Of a stretch of 64,000 bases of DNA, positions 1-12,280 are shown one piece after another; position 1 is the first letter of the stretch, and every line of letters begins with the position of its first letter. Below the pieces are notes generated by a model. It was not told the DNA's origin. It made no database searches and saw only the letters and a list, made by a program, of their open reading frames with translations. Source of the stretch: Juglans regia (Eukaryota > Streptophyta > Magnoliopsida > Fagales > Juglandaceae); assembly GCF_001411555.2 (NCBI RefSeq), contig NC_049910.1, positions 31,529,150 to 31,593,149 on the forward strand, given 5' to 3'. The position numbers were made by a program, and so were the translations under genes.

Positions 1-17
1 CCCCAAGCTCCTCCGAG

Positions 18-235
18 TAGGGCTATAAATGAATCAGTCTGTTCGATAGATCGCTCGGTTAAACTCAAATTGAACTCGGCTCGTGAAAAAAAAAAGTTCG
101 TTCATGAAAGCAGATATCCGCTCGATTTGTAAATGACACATACCCGACAAAATTCGACTTAACTTGGCTAAGGCTCGTTAAGGTCCGCTTGTTTATGCTC
201 AAGTCGACTCGCTAGCTCGACTCGATTAAAACTCA
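18..235. repeat. Degenerate hAT-like/GAGCTCGA-type non-autonomous repeat
   Basis: Starts with TAGGGCTATAAATGAATC and continues as a run of ACTCG/GCTCG/GACTCG words. The same terminal word occurs inverted at the end of a similar element near 35890, so it is a family terminus. Related GAGCTCGA-rich sequence lies at 4895-5060. Assignment to hAT rests on remembered TAGGG(C/T)TGTAAA-type termini; no target duplication is seen. Confidence 0.4.
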
Positions 236-2512
236 TTCATATATTAATTAATATATACATACACCTATGTATATATCTCTATTATATTATAAGTGTCTAT
301 CATACGGCTGTAAACGGAAATTCTTGTTTTTCGTAAGTGCCTATCAAACGGCGTTAAGTCCATGTTAAAGCAGCAAATCGTGTGCATTTTGGTCCCAGTC
401 GAAAATGGGCTCTCTCAAACCCAGACCCTCTCTAGAAAGTTCCTTCTCTGGAAACCAGACCATCTCTCTCTAAAAACTCGCTTGTCCGAATCCAACTGGG
501 GGGAATGAGAGCTTCGGCTCCTTCTTCATCTTCCTCTCCTCCTTCTTCTCACAGGCCCTTCGTCGCCTCTAGTGGTCTCGTTCGGTTTTTTTTTTTTTTT
601 TTCTTTCACGTTTTCTGCCGAATAAAGGGGGTAGCCGTTTCGAGCTTCTCCAGTGACCATCGTCCGACACGCGCACCACCGAGAGAAGCCTCACCCGCCG
701 ATCTTGCGGTCGATGGAATTGAGAGCCAATCGGAGCATTGCATCGCGCCGACGTGCTGTTTAAAGGAAACACGTGGGGTTCTCAAACCACCGCGTTTTTG
801 CTTCTTGATTTGAAGATCTATTTTGAAATTTTTATTCGCTTCTTCTATTTGTTGTATTTTTTCCTTGCACTCTATTGTTCTTTCTCTCGTCGAGACGGTG
901 TGAATCCGAAAGTCAAGTTTGGAATTTTTTTGCTTTTTGTTTTTCGGTTCGTTGTGGGTTCTGTTTGTTTTTATTTACAGTTCTTCTTGAAGGAGCTAGC
1001 AGCAGCTCTCCGTCAATTTCTGCGTAGCCGCCGTGCAGTCACCGTAAGGAAGATCCATTGAGCTGCCAACCATCGTTTGCAACAGATCCAGCCTCTGGTT
1101 CCTTGCTTTTCCATTTGAGCTTCTTGCTATTGTTGGGAAATCTTTTGCAATTGCCCATTGTTGGGATCTTGTGCACATGCACTTACCACGTGTAAGTGCA
1201 GACTTGAAAAAAGAGGAAAGGAATTTCAGTCTAGAGGGATTGGGCCTCGCTTTTTTCTTCCTTTGGAAATGAATTTTTGTTCGTGAGATTGATATAGTGA
1301 ATTGAATTTCTTGAACTGTATACATGGTTCTTTCTCATTGTGAGCATGTTTTAGCCTTTTTCTTTCTTTAATTTTAGTGGCCTTGTCCTTCTGCCATGAC
1401 TTGTAGGTTTCTTTGTTACTATTTGGATTACTGCTGTCATGTTCAAGTCAAATGATATTCTATGGAAACAGACAGCTCTCAAGGTACTGTAATTTGTAGA
1501 TACGAATTTTAATGTTTTTGGTAAAGATTTTATTTTTGGTACGAGAAAGCTCTCTGAATTAAGCAAGGGAATTATTGGTATCTCTTAACTTTCTCAATTT
1601 GTTTAAATATGAAGTTGCTTATATGATTTCATATTTGTCTTTTGTATTGATATTTGCATCTTTTTATTGTTTGTGTTTATGATTTTCTAATATATTTGGT
1701 TTATCTAGCAGATTTTTTGTTCGTGGGATTGATATAGGGAGTTTTTAAAGTATTGGGTAAGGACTTTTTGCAGAATCCTTGAATGGGGATCTTCTTTTCT
1801 TACACTCAACAGATGGCCATGAAGAATTTCAATCATAATTCTCTTATTGAAATGTGGGAAAATTTTAGCAAAGTATATCAATCCAGATTGTTGAACCTGG
1901 AAAATTTTGAAAAAACCCATATTTCAATAATAGTGCACGTCATTATATGGGTCTGCTCATGTGTAAAGCAAAGCAAAATGAGACTAACTTTAGAGTTGGA
2001 CCCACTTGAATGAAATCAGGTTGAAGTTTTTGCCTCGATAAGTCTTTTGTTCTTGTTTTTCCTTTTCTTTGGTCTCTCATGCGTATTTCAAGGAAGAGTT
2101 TTTATCGATTTCTTGAAACTTCGCCAAGTTTTCGTACACATCATGTGAGCTATTAAAATTTGAAATCCACAAAAGTACACAAACTACTCATGTGATTAAT
2201 AGGCTGCGAAATGGGTTTGGCATATTTCTGCATCTTGTCGTTTATAGTTATCAATTGCCATACGGCAAGAATATTGTACGTAATGAGAAAATTGGAGTTT
2301 GACTTTATTATACCCATTAAACTTGTGTGAGGGTTACTATATATGGACCTTTCTTTATACATCAGAATTTATTTATTTCTTCTGTTTAATATATCTTTCA
2401 AACAAATTGGGATCAGCTGTGTGGATCCTTTAAGGCCATTCAGCCTTGCCTACGGGCTAGGGCCACGCTCTTGGTTTTCACAGACCTCTGTTACATATGG
2501 CCATTGGCCATA

Positions 2513-2555
<43 letters not shown>

Positions 2556-3484
2556 TGAGGATGAGGATAGGTAGGTGGTAGCACTGGAAAACAAAAAAGA
2601 TAAATATGGAATTAATTACTTTAGGGTCTGTGGTAATACTTTAGTAATAGAAGATGATAGCAAAAAAAGATTTGGTATGTGAAGGTAGCTTTTGATGACA
2701 TGCAGGAGTGCGGGGACCTTCCACTTCTAAAGCTTGTTGGGGCTCAATGCCTTATCCCTTTTGTGGAATTGAAGATTGTCCTTCCATGCATGCATTCCTA
2801 CTACTCCCTTGCAAACCATAACAAACAAAAGTTCAAAATTGGGTTAAACACAATAAATTGGCACAAGCCCCACCCAAGCAGTAATTGTACTCGATTTCTT
2901 ATTTCTGTTACGATTATGATTTTGATTGTTATTTGATAAGCAGTATTTTTAAATTCCTAATTTTTATGGATTTGACAATGATAATAAATATTATGTTTGG
3001 GATGATTTTGTTTTCTGTAATGGGGAACCCTAGAGGAATAAAAGGTTGAGCAGACCCTTCTACAGCTAAGAAGTTTGAAGAAAACTGCAAACAATCTATG
3101 GAGGTAGGGTCTTTGAAGCTTTGGTGTATGATCTTTTTCTTCTTTAACTCTTTTTTGTTCCAAAGAGGTAGGGTCTTTGAAGCTTGCTTTGATGTTTGGC
3201 CTTGATGGCTTTGCTTATCTTTGTCTAATGTATTTTGAAAGACAAGTTTGGGTCTGAATGGTGCTTTTGAGTGATGGTACTTTTATTTGGATGCCGTACT
3301 TTACCTTTATTATTTAAGGCTGCAATTCGATTTAAGGTTGAGATTGTATCACCTGCAAAATGGAAAATGTCACATTCTACTCTATCTTGCCTCCTTGGAA
3401 AAAGGTATACAAATAGCATTCTCTCCCGAGTTAATAATGACTATGTTGTCTGAAGCTTTGGCTTGAGCAGTAGATTTTGTATAG
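236..3484. other. Stretch without recognisable gene
   Basis: Nothing codes convincingly. A CT-rich part (400-700) looks like UTR, and 981-1041 looks like a short exon flanked by TTTACAG and GTAAGG, but I do not recognise the peptide. A word of about 25 bases (TTTTTGTTCGTG(A/G)GATTGATATAG) occurs at about 1274 and 1710. GGTAGGGTCTTTGAAGCTT occurs twice, near 3105 and 3168. An (AT)n microsatellite is listed separately. Confidence 0.5.
2515..2553. repeat. (AT)n microsatellite
   Basis: About 19 uninterrupted AT units. Confidence 0.95.
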
Positions 3485-3743
3485 GGATGCAAGCAGAAGC
3501 AGAACGCAAAAAGAGAGCTCCAGTTCTTGACTCTGAAGGTAATAAAGTCAGTTTGATATGTCAAGTTTCTTAGTGTACCACTTTTCAACACTCAAGTAGG
3601 TAGCCTTATGCATTCGCAGAAATTAGTCTCTTTATAATTTATAGGAGAAAGACAAGCCAACATCAATGTTGTTGATGGAAAGAAGGGTTCTATAATCTTA
3701 CAATCTGAAGCTGCAAAGATGGATAAAATTAATAGGGCCCAAG
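3485..3743 (+). pseudogene. Stomatin-like/band 7 (SLP-type) gene fragment, two exons
   Basis: Two exon-like blocks, 3485-3538 and 3645-3743, are separated by an intron with GT (3539) and AG (3644) borders that keep the frame. The first encodes MQAEAERKKRAPVLDSEG. The second encodes ERQANINVVDGKKG followed by SEAAKMDKINRAQG. This is the alanine/glutamate-rich region just after the SPFH/band 7 domain of plant mitochondrial stomatin-like proteins. A further donor-like GTTATT follows 3743, but no next exon is found, nor the SPFH exons upstream. It is therefore an isolated gene piece with its intron, probably captured by a DNA transposon or left by deletion. The family call is firm; the mechanism is inference. 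Confidence 0.75.
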
Positions 3744-4894
3744 GTTATTTATCATGTCAATACAGATTAATTCCCACAGTATGGAAGTAATGTTTTTCTT
3801 CCATCCTAATATTAGTACTAAAATATGTTTTGATAAGTAAGTTATTACTAATATCTTTAGAACATATATGCTATTTTGGACATGCATTTAATTTCAGCAT
3901 TGACTATGATAGAATTCATAATCAATTCAAGTTTTGGTCTGTATTAGAATGTTTTTGTTGGAGTGGTTGCCACAAGAAATTTAGGTTGTGTATTGGATTT
4001 TGAAAGGAACTTATGTATATATTAAGCCAGGTCTCACTAAAGGGGGCTTGTTCATGTTCTCTTGTATGGTATGTGAATATCAACTCGAGAAGTCCTATGC
4101 TAAAACCCTTTTTTTTCTCAAACACATCCTATCTGATCTAATATAGTGTGCAAAAATTTAAGGAAAGAAATTTTTAATGCTAAATCTGTTAAGAAAAAAA
4201 TTGTAATTTCAATTCCCCCAAACTCGGATCAACCTATGGCCTATTTTAACTTATTTGTCTTTGTACTAATGTTTTTATCTTCTAATTTATGCAAGCATGT
4301 ACTTAACTATCGTTATCAAAAAATATTTGCTAGAATTTACATTTTTCTTTCTATGCATTACATTATTGATTCAAATCAATTTTTTTTTTTATAAAAAATA
4401 TATTATTTTTTAAAAATAATCATTTCATCTAGCTAGGCTAGCGTGCTTTGCAAGTTGCCTTGACCTAGTACATATATATATATATGTATTAGCTAATAAT
4501 ATAAACATACAACTTTTATAATTAAATATATAATATGTAATCTAATTAGTTTTGTCTATATAGTGAATATACTTCATAGATATATTTTATAATTTGTATA
4601 ATAATTAGTCGATAAAATTTGATAATTTCATATACTAGTATGTGGGAATCATATATGAAATAGATATATGCTATTATATTAAGTGTATGTATTAATAATA
4701 TATGTAGGCATATAATATATTGTTATTTTGGATAAATATCAACTAGTTAGATATTAATTATTTATAATTTTTTTAAAAATTTTATAATTCAATAGAGGTT
4801 CTACTTGTTAGTTGTATAAATTCAATATTAGATTTTTTATTTTTTTAATTTATTAATTATTAAATCTTATTCAAAAAATAAAAAGAAAATAAAC
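3744..4894. other. AT-rich intergenic DNA
   Basis: Very AT-rich with short TA runs and many stops. No gene or repeat boundary can be placed. Confidence 0.5.
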
Positions 4895-5060
4895 AATTCG
4901 AGCTCAAACTCGTTTGTGAGACGAGCTCGAGCTCGAACTCGAGTTGAGAGTTAAGCTTATCGAGTCGAGTTCGAACAAAAAATAAAAAAAAAAAAATCTC
5001 GAGTTCAAGCTCGAGCTTGAGCTCGAGTATTTTGAGTCGAGCCGAGCTCGGCAAGCCAAA
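4895..5060. repeat. GAGCTCGAGCTCGA-rich repeat end
   Basis: Dense alternating CTCGAG/GAGCTCGA words, the inverted-sense counterpart of the 18-235 repeat. The two could be ends of one roughly 5-kb element enclosing the stomatin-like fragment, or independent copies. Neither reading can be settled from this sequence. Confidence 0.45.
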
Positions 5061-5079
5061 GCCCGAGCCAGCCAAACCC

Positions 5080-5200
5080 TCCACCTCTCTCTCACTCTCT
5101 CTATCTCGCTCTCCTCCTCTCTCTCGCTCTCCACCTCTCATCCATCACCTATCTCTCTTCATTAGCTCTCTCACTCCTTCATCAGCTCTCTCTCAAAGCT
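5080..5200. repeat. CT-rich low-complexity tract
   Basis: Imperfect CTCTCT and CTCACTCT words without a fixed unit. Confidence 0.7.
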
Positions 5201-5235
5201 CGTCTGGTACTATTTTGAATTCTGACAATGAGATT

Positions 5236-5264
5236 GGGGGGAGGGGGAGGACGGGAGACGGGGG
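5236..5264 (+). other. G-quadruplex-capable G-run cluster
   Basis: Four runs of at least three G (5236-5241, 5243-5247, 5253-5255, 5260-5264) separated by 1-5 bases fit the G3+N1-7 quadruplex pattern. It lies in repeat DNA with no gene beside it. Confidence 0.5.
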
Positions 5265-6029
5265 AGGAGTGAGAGGAATTTCAAAATGAAATGTGTGAAA
5301 TGAGAGGGAAGTAGGTTTTGTTATGAGGGTATTTTTATCATTTTACTATGGTGTGTTTTGGATGATCCCAAATAGGGGCTGATGCCAATATTATTTCCTA
5401 AAATTAATAATAGCAATGAAAAGTTAGATAAAAATTAATAATAAAATAATGAAGAGTAGTAATAAGATATTTATTGTTCTTTATTGATATTTATTTGTTG
5501 TTTTATGAGATCTATTGTTTTTATGAAATATTATTTTACTCATAGTACTGGTTGTCGAGATTTATATGATTTAAGATATATAGATTATAATACAAGACTT
5601 GAATTAAAAGTATGATGGATAATATAAAAGAATTTAAGAAAAAACAATAATTAATAAGACAAGATTATATATCAATGATAACTAACTATTATGTATATCA
5701 AAGAAGACAAGCGTTAATAGAGAAATGTAAAAATTATTGCAAATTCTTAAGAAATGAAATTAAAAGTATAGGATATCATTTAAGTATCCTTGCTTTATTA
5801 AAAAAAAAAAAAAGTAAAAAATCACTTATATAGATTTTTATGAAGATAACCTATAAGAAAAAGAAAATGAAGTATATTGAAAGACTTGTGTTGGTAAGCT
5901 ATCCGTTGGTCAACCCATTTATGTTGAAAGGTTTTAAAGGTGGTCTCGGTAGTGTTTCCTAAAGTTCTTGTTCTACTTATTTCTCATTGAATTTAGGAAA
6001 TTTTTGCTTTAACTTTAAAACATGTCTCA

Positions 6030-6870
6030 ATGAACTCTTTATTTAAATTTAATGAATCCACTACTAATATTTCTATAGAACCTGATAACATAAATCAATA
6101 AGATTATAGTTTAATAGATATAGAAATGAATTTACAAGATTGGACAATTCCTCATATTCCAAAAAATCAAATATACAAGCATTCCACTTTTTCTTCTAAA
6201 TTATCATTTCTTTCTAATTTTACTATTAAAATAGTAGAAAAAATAATTAGATTAAATAATGATTATGAATCACTACAATTATTATCAACAGAAGTTACAA
6301 AACATCATAAAGAGTAGAAATATTCTTTTATACATATTGGCTTAATACAAGTGGCTATAAAATCACTCACTAGAAGCGGATTAAATACCTCAATATTACT
6401 ATGTCTAAGAGACGTGAGACATTATAATTTTCATGATTCTTTACTTAGTAAGGTAAAATCAAGCTTGTTCCAAGATCCAGTTTATTTTAATTGTTATCCT
6501 AATTATTCTCTTTCATTATTTAACACTAATATCTTATATGCTTCAATATTAAATATTAAAAAAACGGTTATCATATGAAGAAATGATCACATCTTTTAAC
6601 AATAGTATATAGGATCCATTATAAACTAATGAAAACAACATTAGAGCCACAAACTCTTATTACCAATACAAAAGGATATACATTATTATTACAATCTAGT
6701 ACACAAAATTCTATTGTACAAATTCATAAACAAATTAATTGGAACCAAATTACTCTCTCTAATGAATGACAATTAGAAAATGTCACTCCATTACCTAAAA
6801 TAGAAAATAATTCTAGAGATGATCTAGAATACATCGATAAAAAAAACTGGACGGAATAGTCTAAATTGCT
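6030..6870 (+). pseudogene. Pararetroviral movement-protein region, broken
   Basis: Reading from the ATG at 6030, one frame runs through the open segments 6126-6317 and 6351-6578 with in-frame stops before, between and after them. The resemblance is to the N-terminal movement-protein domain of caulimovirid polyproteins (cell-to-cell movement through plasmodesmata). Visible pieces include HSTFSSK and LNTSILLCLRD. Similarity fades after about 6870. Confidence 0.6.
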
Positions 6871-6879
6871 TTTCAACCT

Positions 6880-7890
6880 TTTAGAAGGTCTGTATCACAT
6901 TCACATTATTCTTCTCCAACACCTTCTAGCTATCATATATCCAGATTTGTTCTTACTTCAATTTCTCGGAATAAATCTCAAAATTTTGACACCGAATCCC
7001 AGAATCTAGACACTCAAATTAGGAGAGTTATTCCTGTCAATATTATTGACACATCAATATATACTATCAATCGTCCCGATATAGCATCCACCTCTTATAA
7101 TCCCGAACAAGTAAAAGAACTTTATTCTCTAACATATTCACAAGTAGTTAGAGATGATGCCCAAATATACATCATGAGTAAAGAAGAATTTAAAATTAAT
7201 AAAAAAAATATCTCAAACAAGATTATATGAAAGAAGAAAATAATAAAAAAATATTATTATTTTTCTCAACTTTTACAAAAACAAAAAGAGATTATATTCG
7301 AGAAAAATATTATGAGTACTTAAAAGAAATATAAATCATTTAAAATATATAAATCAAACCAATTATCAACCATAAATAGGACTATTAATCAATAGATTAA
7401 GGAAGTTAATAATCAAATCGTTTATGAAGAATATCTCATTTTGAAGACATTAAGTACAACCAAAGAAATATTCAAATATTAGCTTCACCAATAAAAAAAT
7501 GTAATACTAATACATAAAGTAAAAACACAAATAATATAATTCAACAAAACAATTATATCAATTTATATCTAAAAATCATGAATAAACAATTAAAAAGACT
7601 AGAAACTCAACTATCTCCCATTAATTCCACTATTAAAGAAGCCAAAAAAAACCCCTTTATTTGTTTTCCAAGAAATCTCATCTCATCTAAAAACTATTTT
7701 TTCTAAAAATAAAAATGATTTATTAGAATAAATATGTAATAAATTAAAAAAATTAAATATTACTAATATAACATCCACTTCAAAACTATCTCATATTAAT
7801 GTATTAAATAAAACAGACTCACCTATATTATCTGATTCTGAAATTAGTAATATTGAAAACCAATTTAAAAATTTAGAAATAAATAAGAGT
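6880..7890 (+). pseudogene. Polyprotein linker region, broken
   Basis: Ser/Thr/Asn-rich stretch (about 6884-7204), then Lys/Asn-rich sequence with frequent stops. It lies between the movement and coat regions and matches the low-complexity linker of such polyproteins by position rather than by motif. Confidence 0.45.
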
Positions 7891-7899
7891 AGATCATGT

Positions 7900-8690
7900 T
7901 AATAGCTTTTCAGTTAGGGATTCTAAATATCATGTTTCTATTACTCGTAATTGGTATCTGATGCCTACTCCACCGTATATGCAATTCGAGGAAAGAGAAC
8001 ATATAGTAAGATCTGTTTTTGCACCAGATTTATTATATGAATGAAATATAGATGTATTATCTGAATATGAAATATTAAATCATTTCCAATAAATGATTGT
8101 GGTTTCTAATGTTTATAAAAGTAATAGAAAAACCGATAATCAAGTAGCTCATATTATTGTTACAGGTTTTGCTGGCCAATTTAAAATCTGGTGTGATCAT
8201 TATCTTTCTCATGATCAAAGAATAAAAATATTAATTTCATATAAACATGATGAAAATATGAAAATCATTAAAACAAAAATTGATCAACCATTAGAAGATG
8301 ATGTTAATACTTTAATATTTGTATTAACCAAACACTTTGGTGGCAATCTCCTTCAATTTAAAGAAAGAACTAGCGATTTGCTAATTAATTTAAGATGCCC
8401 TCAATTATTTGATTTTTGTTGGTATAAATATGTATTTCTAACTAAAATTATGATCAGAAATGACTGTCAACAACCATACTAGAAGGAAAAATTCATAGCC
8501 GGACTTCCATATTAATCCGGCCAAAAGGTACGAGAATCATTAGTAAAATTATATGGTACTATTGATTTTCATAGTCTCACATATGGTGATATAATAACTA
8601 CTATTAATAGAATTGATTTAACTATGTGCAATGATCCAAGATTAAAAAATCAAATGGATAAAGAAAAGAAACTTGCTAAGAAATAGTTAG
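7900..8690 (+). pseudogene. Pararetroviral coat-protein region, broken
   Basis: The longest open piece is 8093-8482 (129 codons), with GFAGQFKIWCDHYLS near its start. This is the capsid-like core that precedes the zinc knuckle. An in-frame stop separates it from the upstream piece at 7904-8041, and another follows at 8480. The role would be encapsidation of the pregenome, but the frame is interrupted and probably inert. Confidence 0.6.
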
Positions 8691-8859
8691 GTACCTTTTG
8701 TTAACAGTTTGTCTATACTCCATTATTAGCTCATTTAAGAAGACACAAAAAAGAAAAAAGAATTTATAAGAATTATCCTAACAAAAAACAAAAATATAAA
8801 CGACCTTATAAAAATACAAAAGATAAACAAATATACAATAAAGCAATAAAAAAATCCAA

Positions 8860-9068
8860 AAAAGTATAATAAAAAGAAAAAACAAATTGTTTGTTATAAA
8901 TGTGAAAAAATTAGGCATTACAAATCAAATTGTAAGGTTAAACAACAGATTAATGGATTAGAAATACCTAAGACATTAAAAGAAAAATTATTAAATATTT
9001 TTATAATACATTCAAGTGATGAAGAGGAAAGCTCTTCAGAAGAAGAAGAAATCTATCAATTAAAGTAA
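8860..9068 (+). pseudogene. CCHC zinc knuckle and acidic tail of coat protein
   Basis: 8892-8933 encodes a complete C-x2-C-x4-H-x4-C knuckle (CYKCEKIRHYKSNC), the nucleic-acid-binding motif at the C-terminus of pararetroviral and retrotransposon capsid proteins. A run of Asp, Glu and Ser (SSDEEESSSEEEE) follows, then a stop at 9066. Confidence 0.75.
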
Positions 9069-9229
9069 TCAAATTTTTCAGAGCAATCTTCTAATAGTGA
9101 ATCAGAAGAATATGAGGTACATATCTGTAATTGCTTAGATAAGAATAATTGTATTTGCAATAAAACCATAAATGTTCTATCAAAACATGAAGACATTATA
9201 TTATAATTAATTGACAAAACTAATGATTC

Positions 9230-9580
9230 ACAAGAAAGAAAATATTATTTGATAAAATTAAAGGATACTCTTACTAATGAAACTACTTCAGTAACTTCTT
9301 CAGCACCATATAATTTTTCAGAAATAGTAGGAAGATTCAAGATGAAAAAACAAAAAATTACATTATAGGATTTACAACAAGAAATTAATGAAATAAAACA
9401 AGAAATTTGAAATTTGAAAACATCTAACCTTAAATTAGAAGTTTCAAATGAACATTTACTACAAGAAATAATATTATTAAAAACAGACAAAAATATAAAT
9501 ATTTCACATGATAAATAACAAGAAAATTGTTCAACAATAGTGATTAAAGACGAAATTAATAATTTCATTAATATCCTTGA
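9230..9580 (+). pseudogene. Polyprotein segment between coat and protease
   Basis: Lys/Glu/Asn-rich, predicted coiled-coil-like sequence with several stops. No catalytic motif. Confidence 0.4.
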
Positions 9581-9589
9581 TAGGATAAA

Positions 9590-10215
9590 TTTTCAAAAAT
9601 TGTATACTGAAATAACAGTTTCAATCAATCAAGAATTTTCTTTTATTGCAATTGCCTTATTAGATACATGAGTAGATTTAAATTGTATACAAGAATGATT
9701 AATACCTTCCAAATATTTTTAAAAAATAAAAGAAATATTATCCCAAGCTAATGGAATAAAATTAAATATAAATTATAAATTATCTAATGCATATATTTGT
9801 AATAATGGAATTCGCTTCAAAACAATATTTATTTAAGTAAAAAATATTAACACTAAAGTAATATTGAAAAATCCATTTATTGCCTTACTTTACCATTTCT
9901 CTGTGATAGAAGAAGAAATTTCTACTAAAATACTAGGACAAAAAATTCAACTTAAATTTGTATTTCCTTCTGTATCAAAAGAAATTAACTCCTTAAAAAA
10001 AGTTTCATTAACCAGAGTAATTAATCTTTTAACAAAAAATAAGATTAAAAGAAAAGAAAAACAGATAAATCTCTTAAAAAAAGAATTAAAATATAAAAGA
10101 ATTGAAGAACAATTAAAAGATCCATTAATAATTCAAAACATTAATAATTTTAAAATTTTCATTGAAAAAGAAGTATGCTCTAACTTGCCAAATACTTTTT
10201 GGAATAAAAAGTAAT
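9590..10215 (+). pseudogene. Aspartic protease region, inactivated
   Basis: A retroviral-type protease active-site region is visible around 9657-9690 (LLDT, stop, VDLNCIQE). The stop codon at 9669-9671 falls in the catalytic loop. The downstream open segment 9864-10214 continues the polyprotein towards RT. This is a decayed polyprotein piece. Confidence 0.6.
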
Positions 10216-10286
10216 ATATAGTTGAATTATCATATGAAAAAATATTTTCTGAAAAGAATATTCCTACTAAAGCTAAACCAATCCAA

Positions 10287-10970
10287 TTGAACAATGAATT
10301 ATTAGAATTGTGTAAAAAAGAAATTAGTGATTTATTAACAAAAATGTTAATTAGGAAAAACAAGTCACCATGGAGTTGTATTGTTTTTTATGTTAATAAA
10401 CAGACAGAATTAGAAAGAGGGGTACCTCTGCTAGTTATTAATTATAAACCATTAAATAAACTATTACAATGGATTAGATATTCAATTCCCAATAAGAAAG
10501 ATTTATTATCCCGCCTTTATAATGATATTTTATTTTCAAAATTTGACATGAAGAGTTGATTTTAGCAAATCCAAATTGCTGAGAAAGACCACTATAAAAC
10601 AACATTCACAATCCCATTTGGACATTATGAATGGAATGTTATGACATTTGGATTAAAAAATACTTCTAATGAATTTCAAAATATTATGAATGAAATATTT
10701 ACTCCATTCGCTCACTTTCCAATAGTTTATATAGATGACGTATTAATATTTTTCTCATCTATTGAACAACACTGGAAACATTTAAATGCTTTTATTCAAG
10801 TTATTAAACAAAATGGATTAGTTGTTTCCTCATCAAAAATAAAAATAGGTTTCTTGGACATGATATTTATCAAGGAACTATTACACCAATTAGCAGAGCA
10901 ATAGAATTTGTTAATAAATTTCTTGATGAAATAAAAGATAAGAAAATTACAAAGATTTTTGGGAAATCTT
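10287..10970 (+). pseudogene. Reverse transcriptase domain, broken
   Basis: Open pieces 10287-10559 and 10641-10904 carry RT motifs: KSPWSCIVFYVNKQ, LVINYKPLNK, then YIDDVLIF with an intact Y-x-D-D box at 10728-10739. Stops at about 10557-10565 interrupt the catalytic domain between these pieces, and a frame break follows 10904. RNA-dependent DNA polymerase of the pararetroviral polyprotein, non-functional here. Confidence 0.8.
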
Positions 10971-11550
10971 AATTATGTTGCAGATTGTTATCAATCTCTC
11001 AGACCATTATGTAAACCATTATTCAAAAGACTAAAAAAGAATCCAACTCCATGGATAGAAACACAAAGAAATATTATAAAACAAATTAAGTCTCACGTTA
11101 AGAAATTAGCATGCTTAGGACTCTCATGACCTCATGCTTTTAAAATTGTTGAAACAGATACTTCTGATCTTGGTTATGGAGGAATTATGAAGCAAAAATT
11201 ATCAACTGAATTTGAACAAATTGTTCGATTCCATTCAGGATGTTAGAATCTTACTCAAAATAATTAAATTACTATTAAAAAAGAAATTTTACCTATTGTA
11301 TTATGTATTTCTAAATTTCAAGATGATTTGTTATATCAAAAGTTTTTACTTAAAATAAATTGTAAATCAGCCAATGAAGTTTTGATTAAGGATGCTAAAA
11401 ACTTGGTTGCTAAATAGATATTTGTTAGATGACAAGTCATATTAAGTATTTTTTATTTTGATATTGAACATATTAAAGAAGAATCTAATTCTCTTTATGA
11501 TTTTCCATCCCGAGAATTTTTACAGGGAAAATTATGTTATCTTCAAAATC
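10971..11550 (+). pseudogene. RNase H domain, broken
   Basis: Contains ETDTSDLGYGG (about 11153-11185), typical of the RNase H fold of pararetrovirus and Ty3 polymerases. SKFQDDL and DIEHIKEESNSL follow. Several stops interrupt it. Confidence 0.7.
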
Positions 11551-12280
11551 AAAAGTAAAGTCCAAATCCTCTTATGCCAGTCCACCATCTCCTCCCTATC
11601 CTTTACCTTGTCCCTCTACAACTCCAAGACCATACACAGTTCTGGAGACATTACCACAAAATATTAGGTCATCTTACAATCTATTCTCACCATTAGCTTC
11701 TCCAAAATTACCAACATACTCTTAAGTTGTTTCTCATTCTTCTTCCCATTCTCAAATTATTAATCCCCCACTATTATCTCAGTCTTCTACATCTCCTATT
11801 ATTATTAAATTTCATTGGCATCCAGTCTTTCCTATTGAGTCTAAAACTCAGCATCTGACGAATTCCCAAAAATTACTTGATGCTTTTCTTTTGCTAGACT
11901 GGCACTTTGTCCTGCAAAATATTAAGAAATCTCAGTATTTTTATGAATTCATTTTAGTAGACATGGATTCAATTATTCTCCTTGAGATCCTTTGTTCTCT
12001 TCAAACTCAACCTTCTCTACCTACATCTCCAATTATTGCATTTCATAAAGTTATCATTAAACAAATTCTCACCTTGGAATAATGGGAAAAAAATTCCTAT
12101 TTAACAAAGAAATTTTCTCATTCTTATGATCTGTCATATTATGATTATTATGATTATCAGCAGACATGAACAAAAATATTTTTAAAATGAAACAAAAATT
12201 TGTGGCATTTTTGGTTCTTCCATTTCGACAAACTACAAGAGATCAGAACACTCCCGCGATGGTTTTTACTATGGTGGGAT
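11534..12280 (+). pseudogene. C-terminal polyprotein region, Ser/Pro-rich, broken
   Basis: Ser/Pro-rich stretch (SYASPPSPPYPLPCPSTTP), then a better-conserved part with open segment 11891-12082, ending with WFFHFDKLQ and LPRWFLLWWD near 12280. Function unknown. The final motif recurs in inverted orientation about 500 bp downstream. Confidence 0.5.
12248..12273 (+). repeat. 26-bp inverted repeat, left arm
   Basis: The 26 bases from 12248 are the exact reverse complement of 12758-12783. The left arm reads as pararetroviral coding sequence on the plus strand, the right arm as the same coding sequence on the minus strand. Confidence 0.9.

Noticed and set aside
505..1061. Overlapping open frames that could be a first exon
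   Set aside because: Ser/Pro then Phe-rich composition from CT and T tracts; no recognisable protein. The exon-like 981-1041 block stays unproven.
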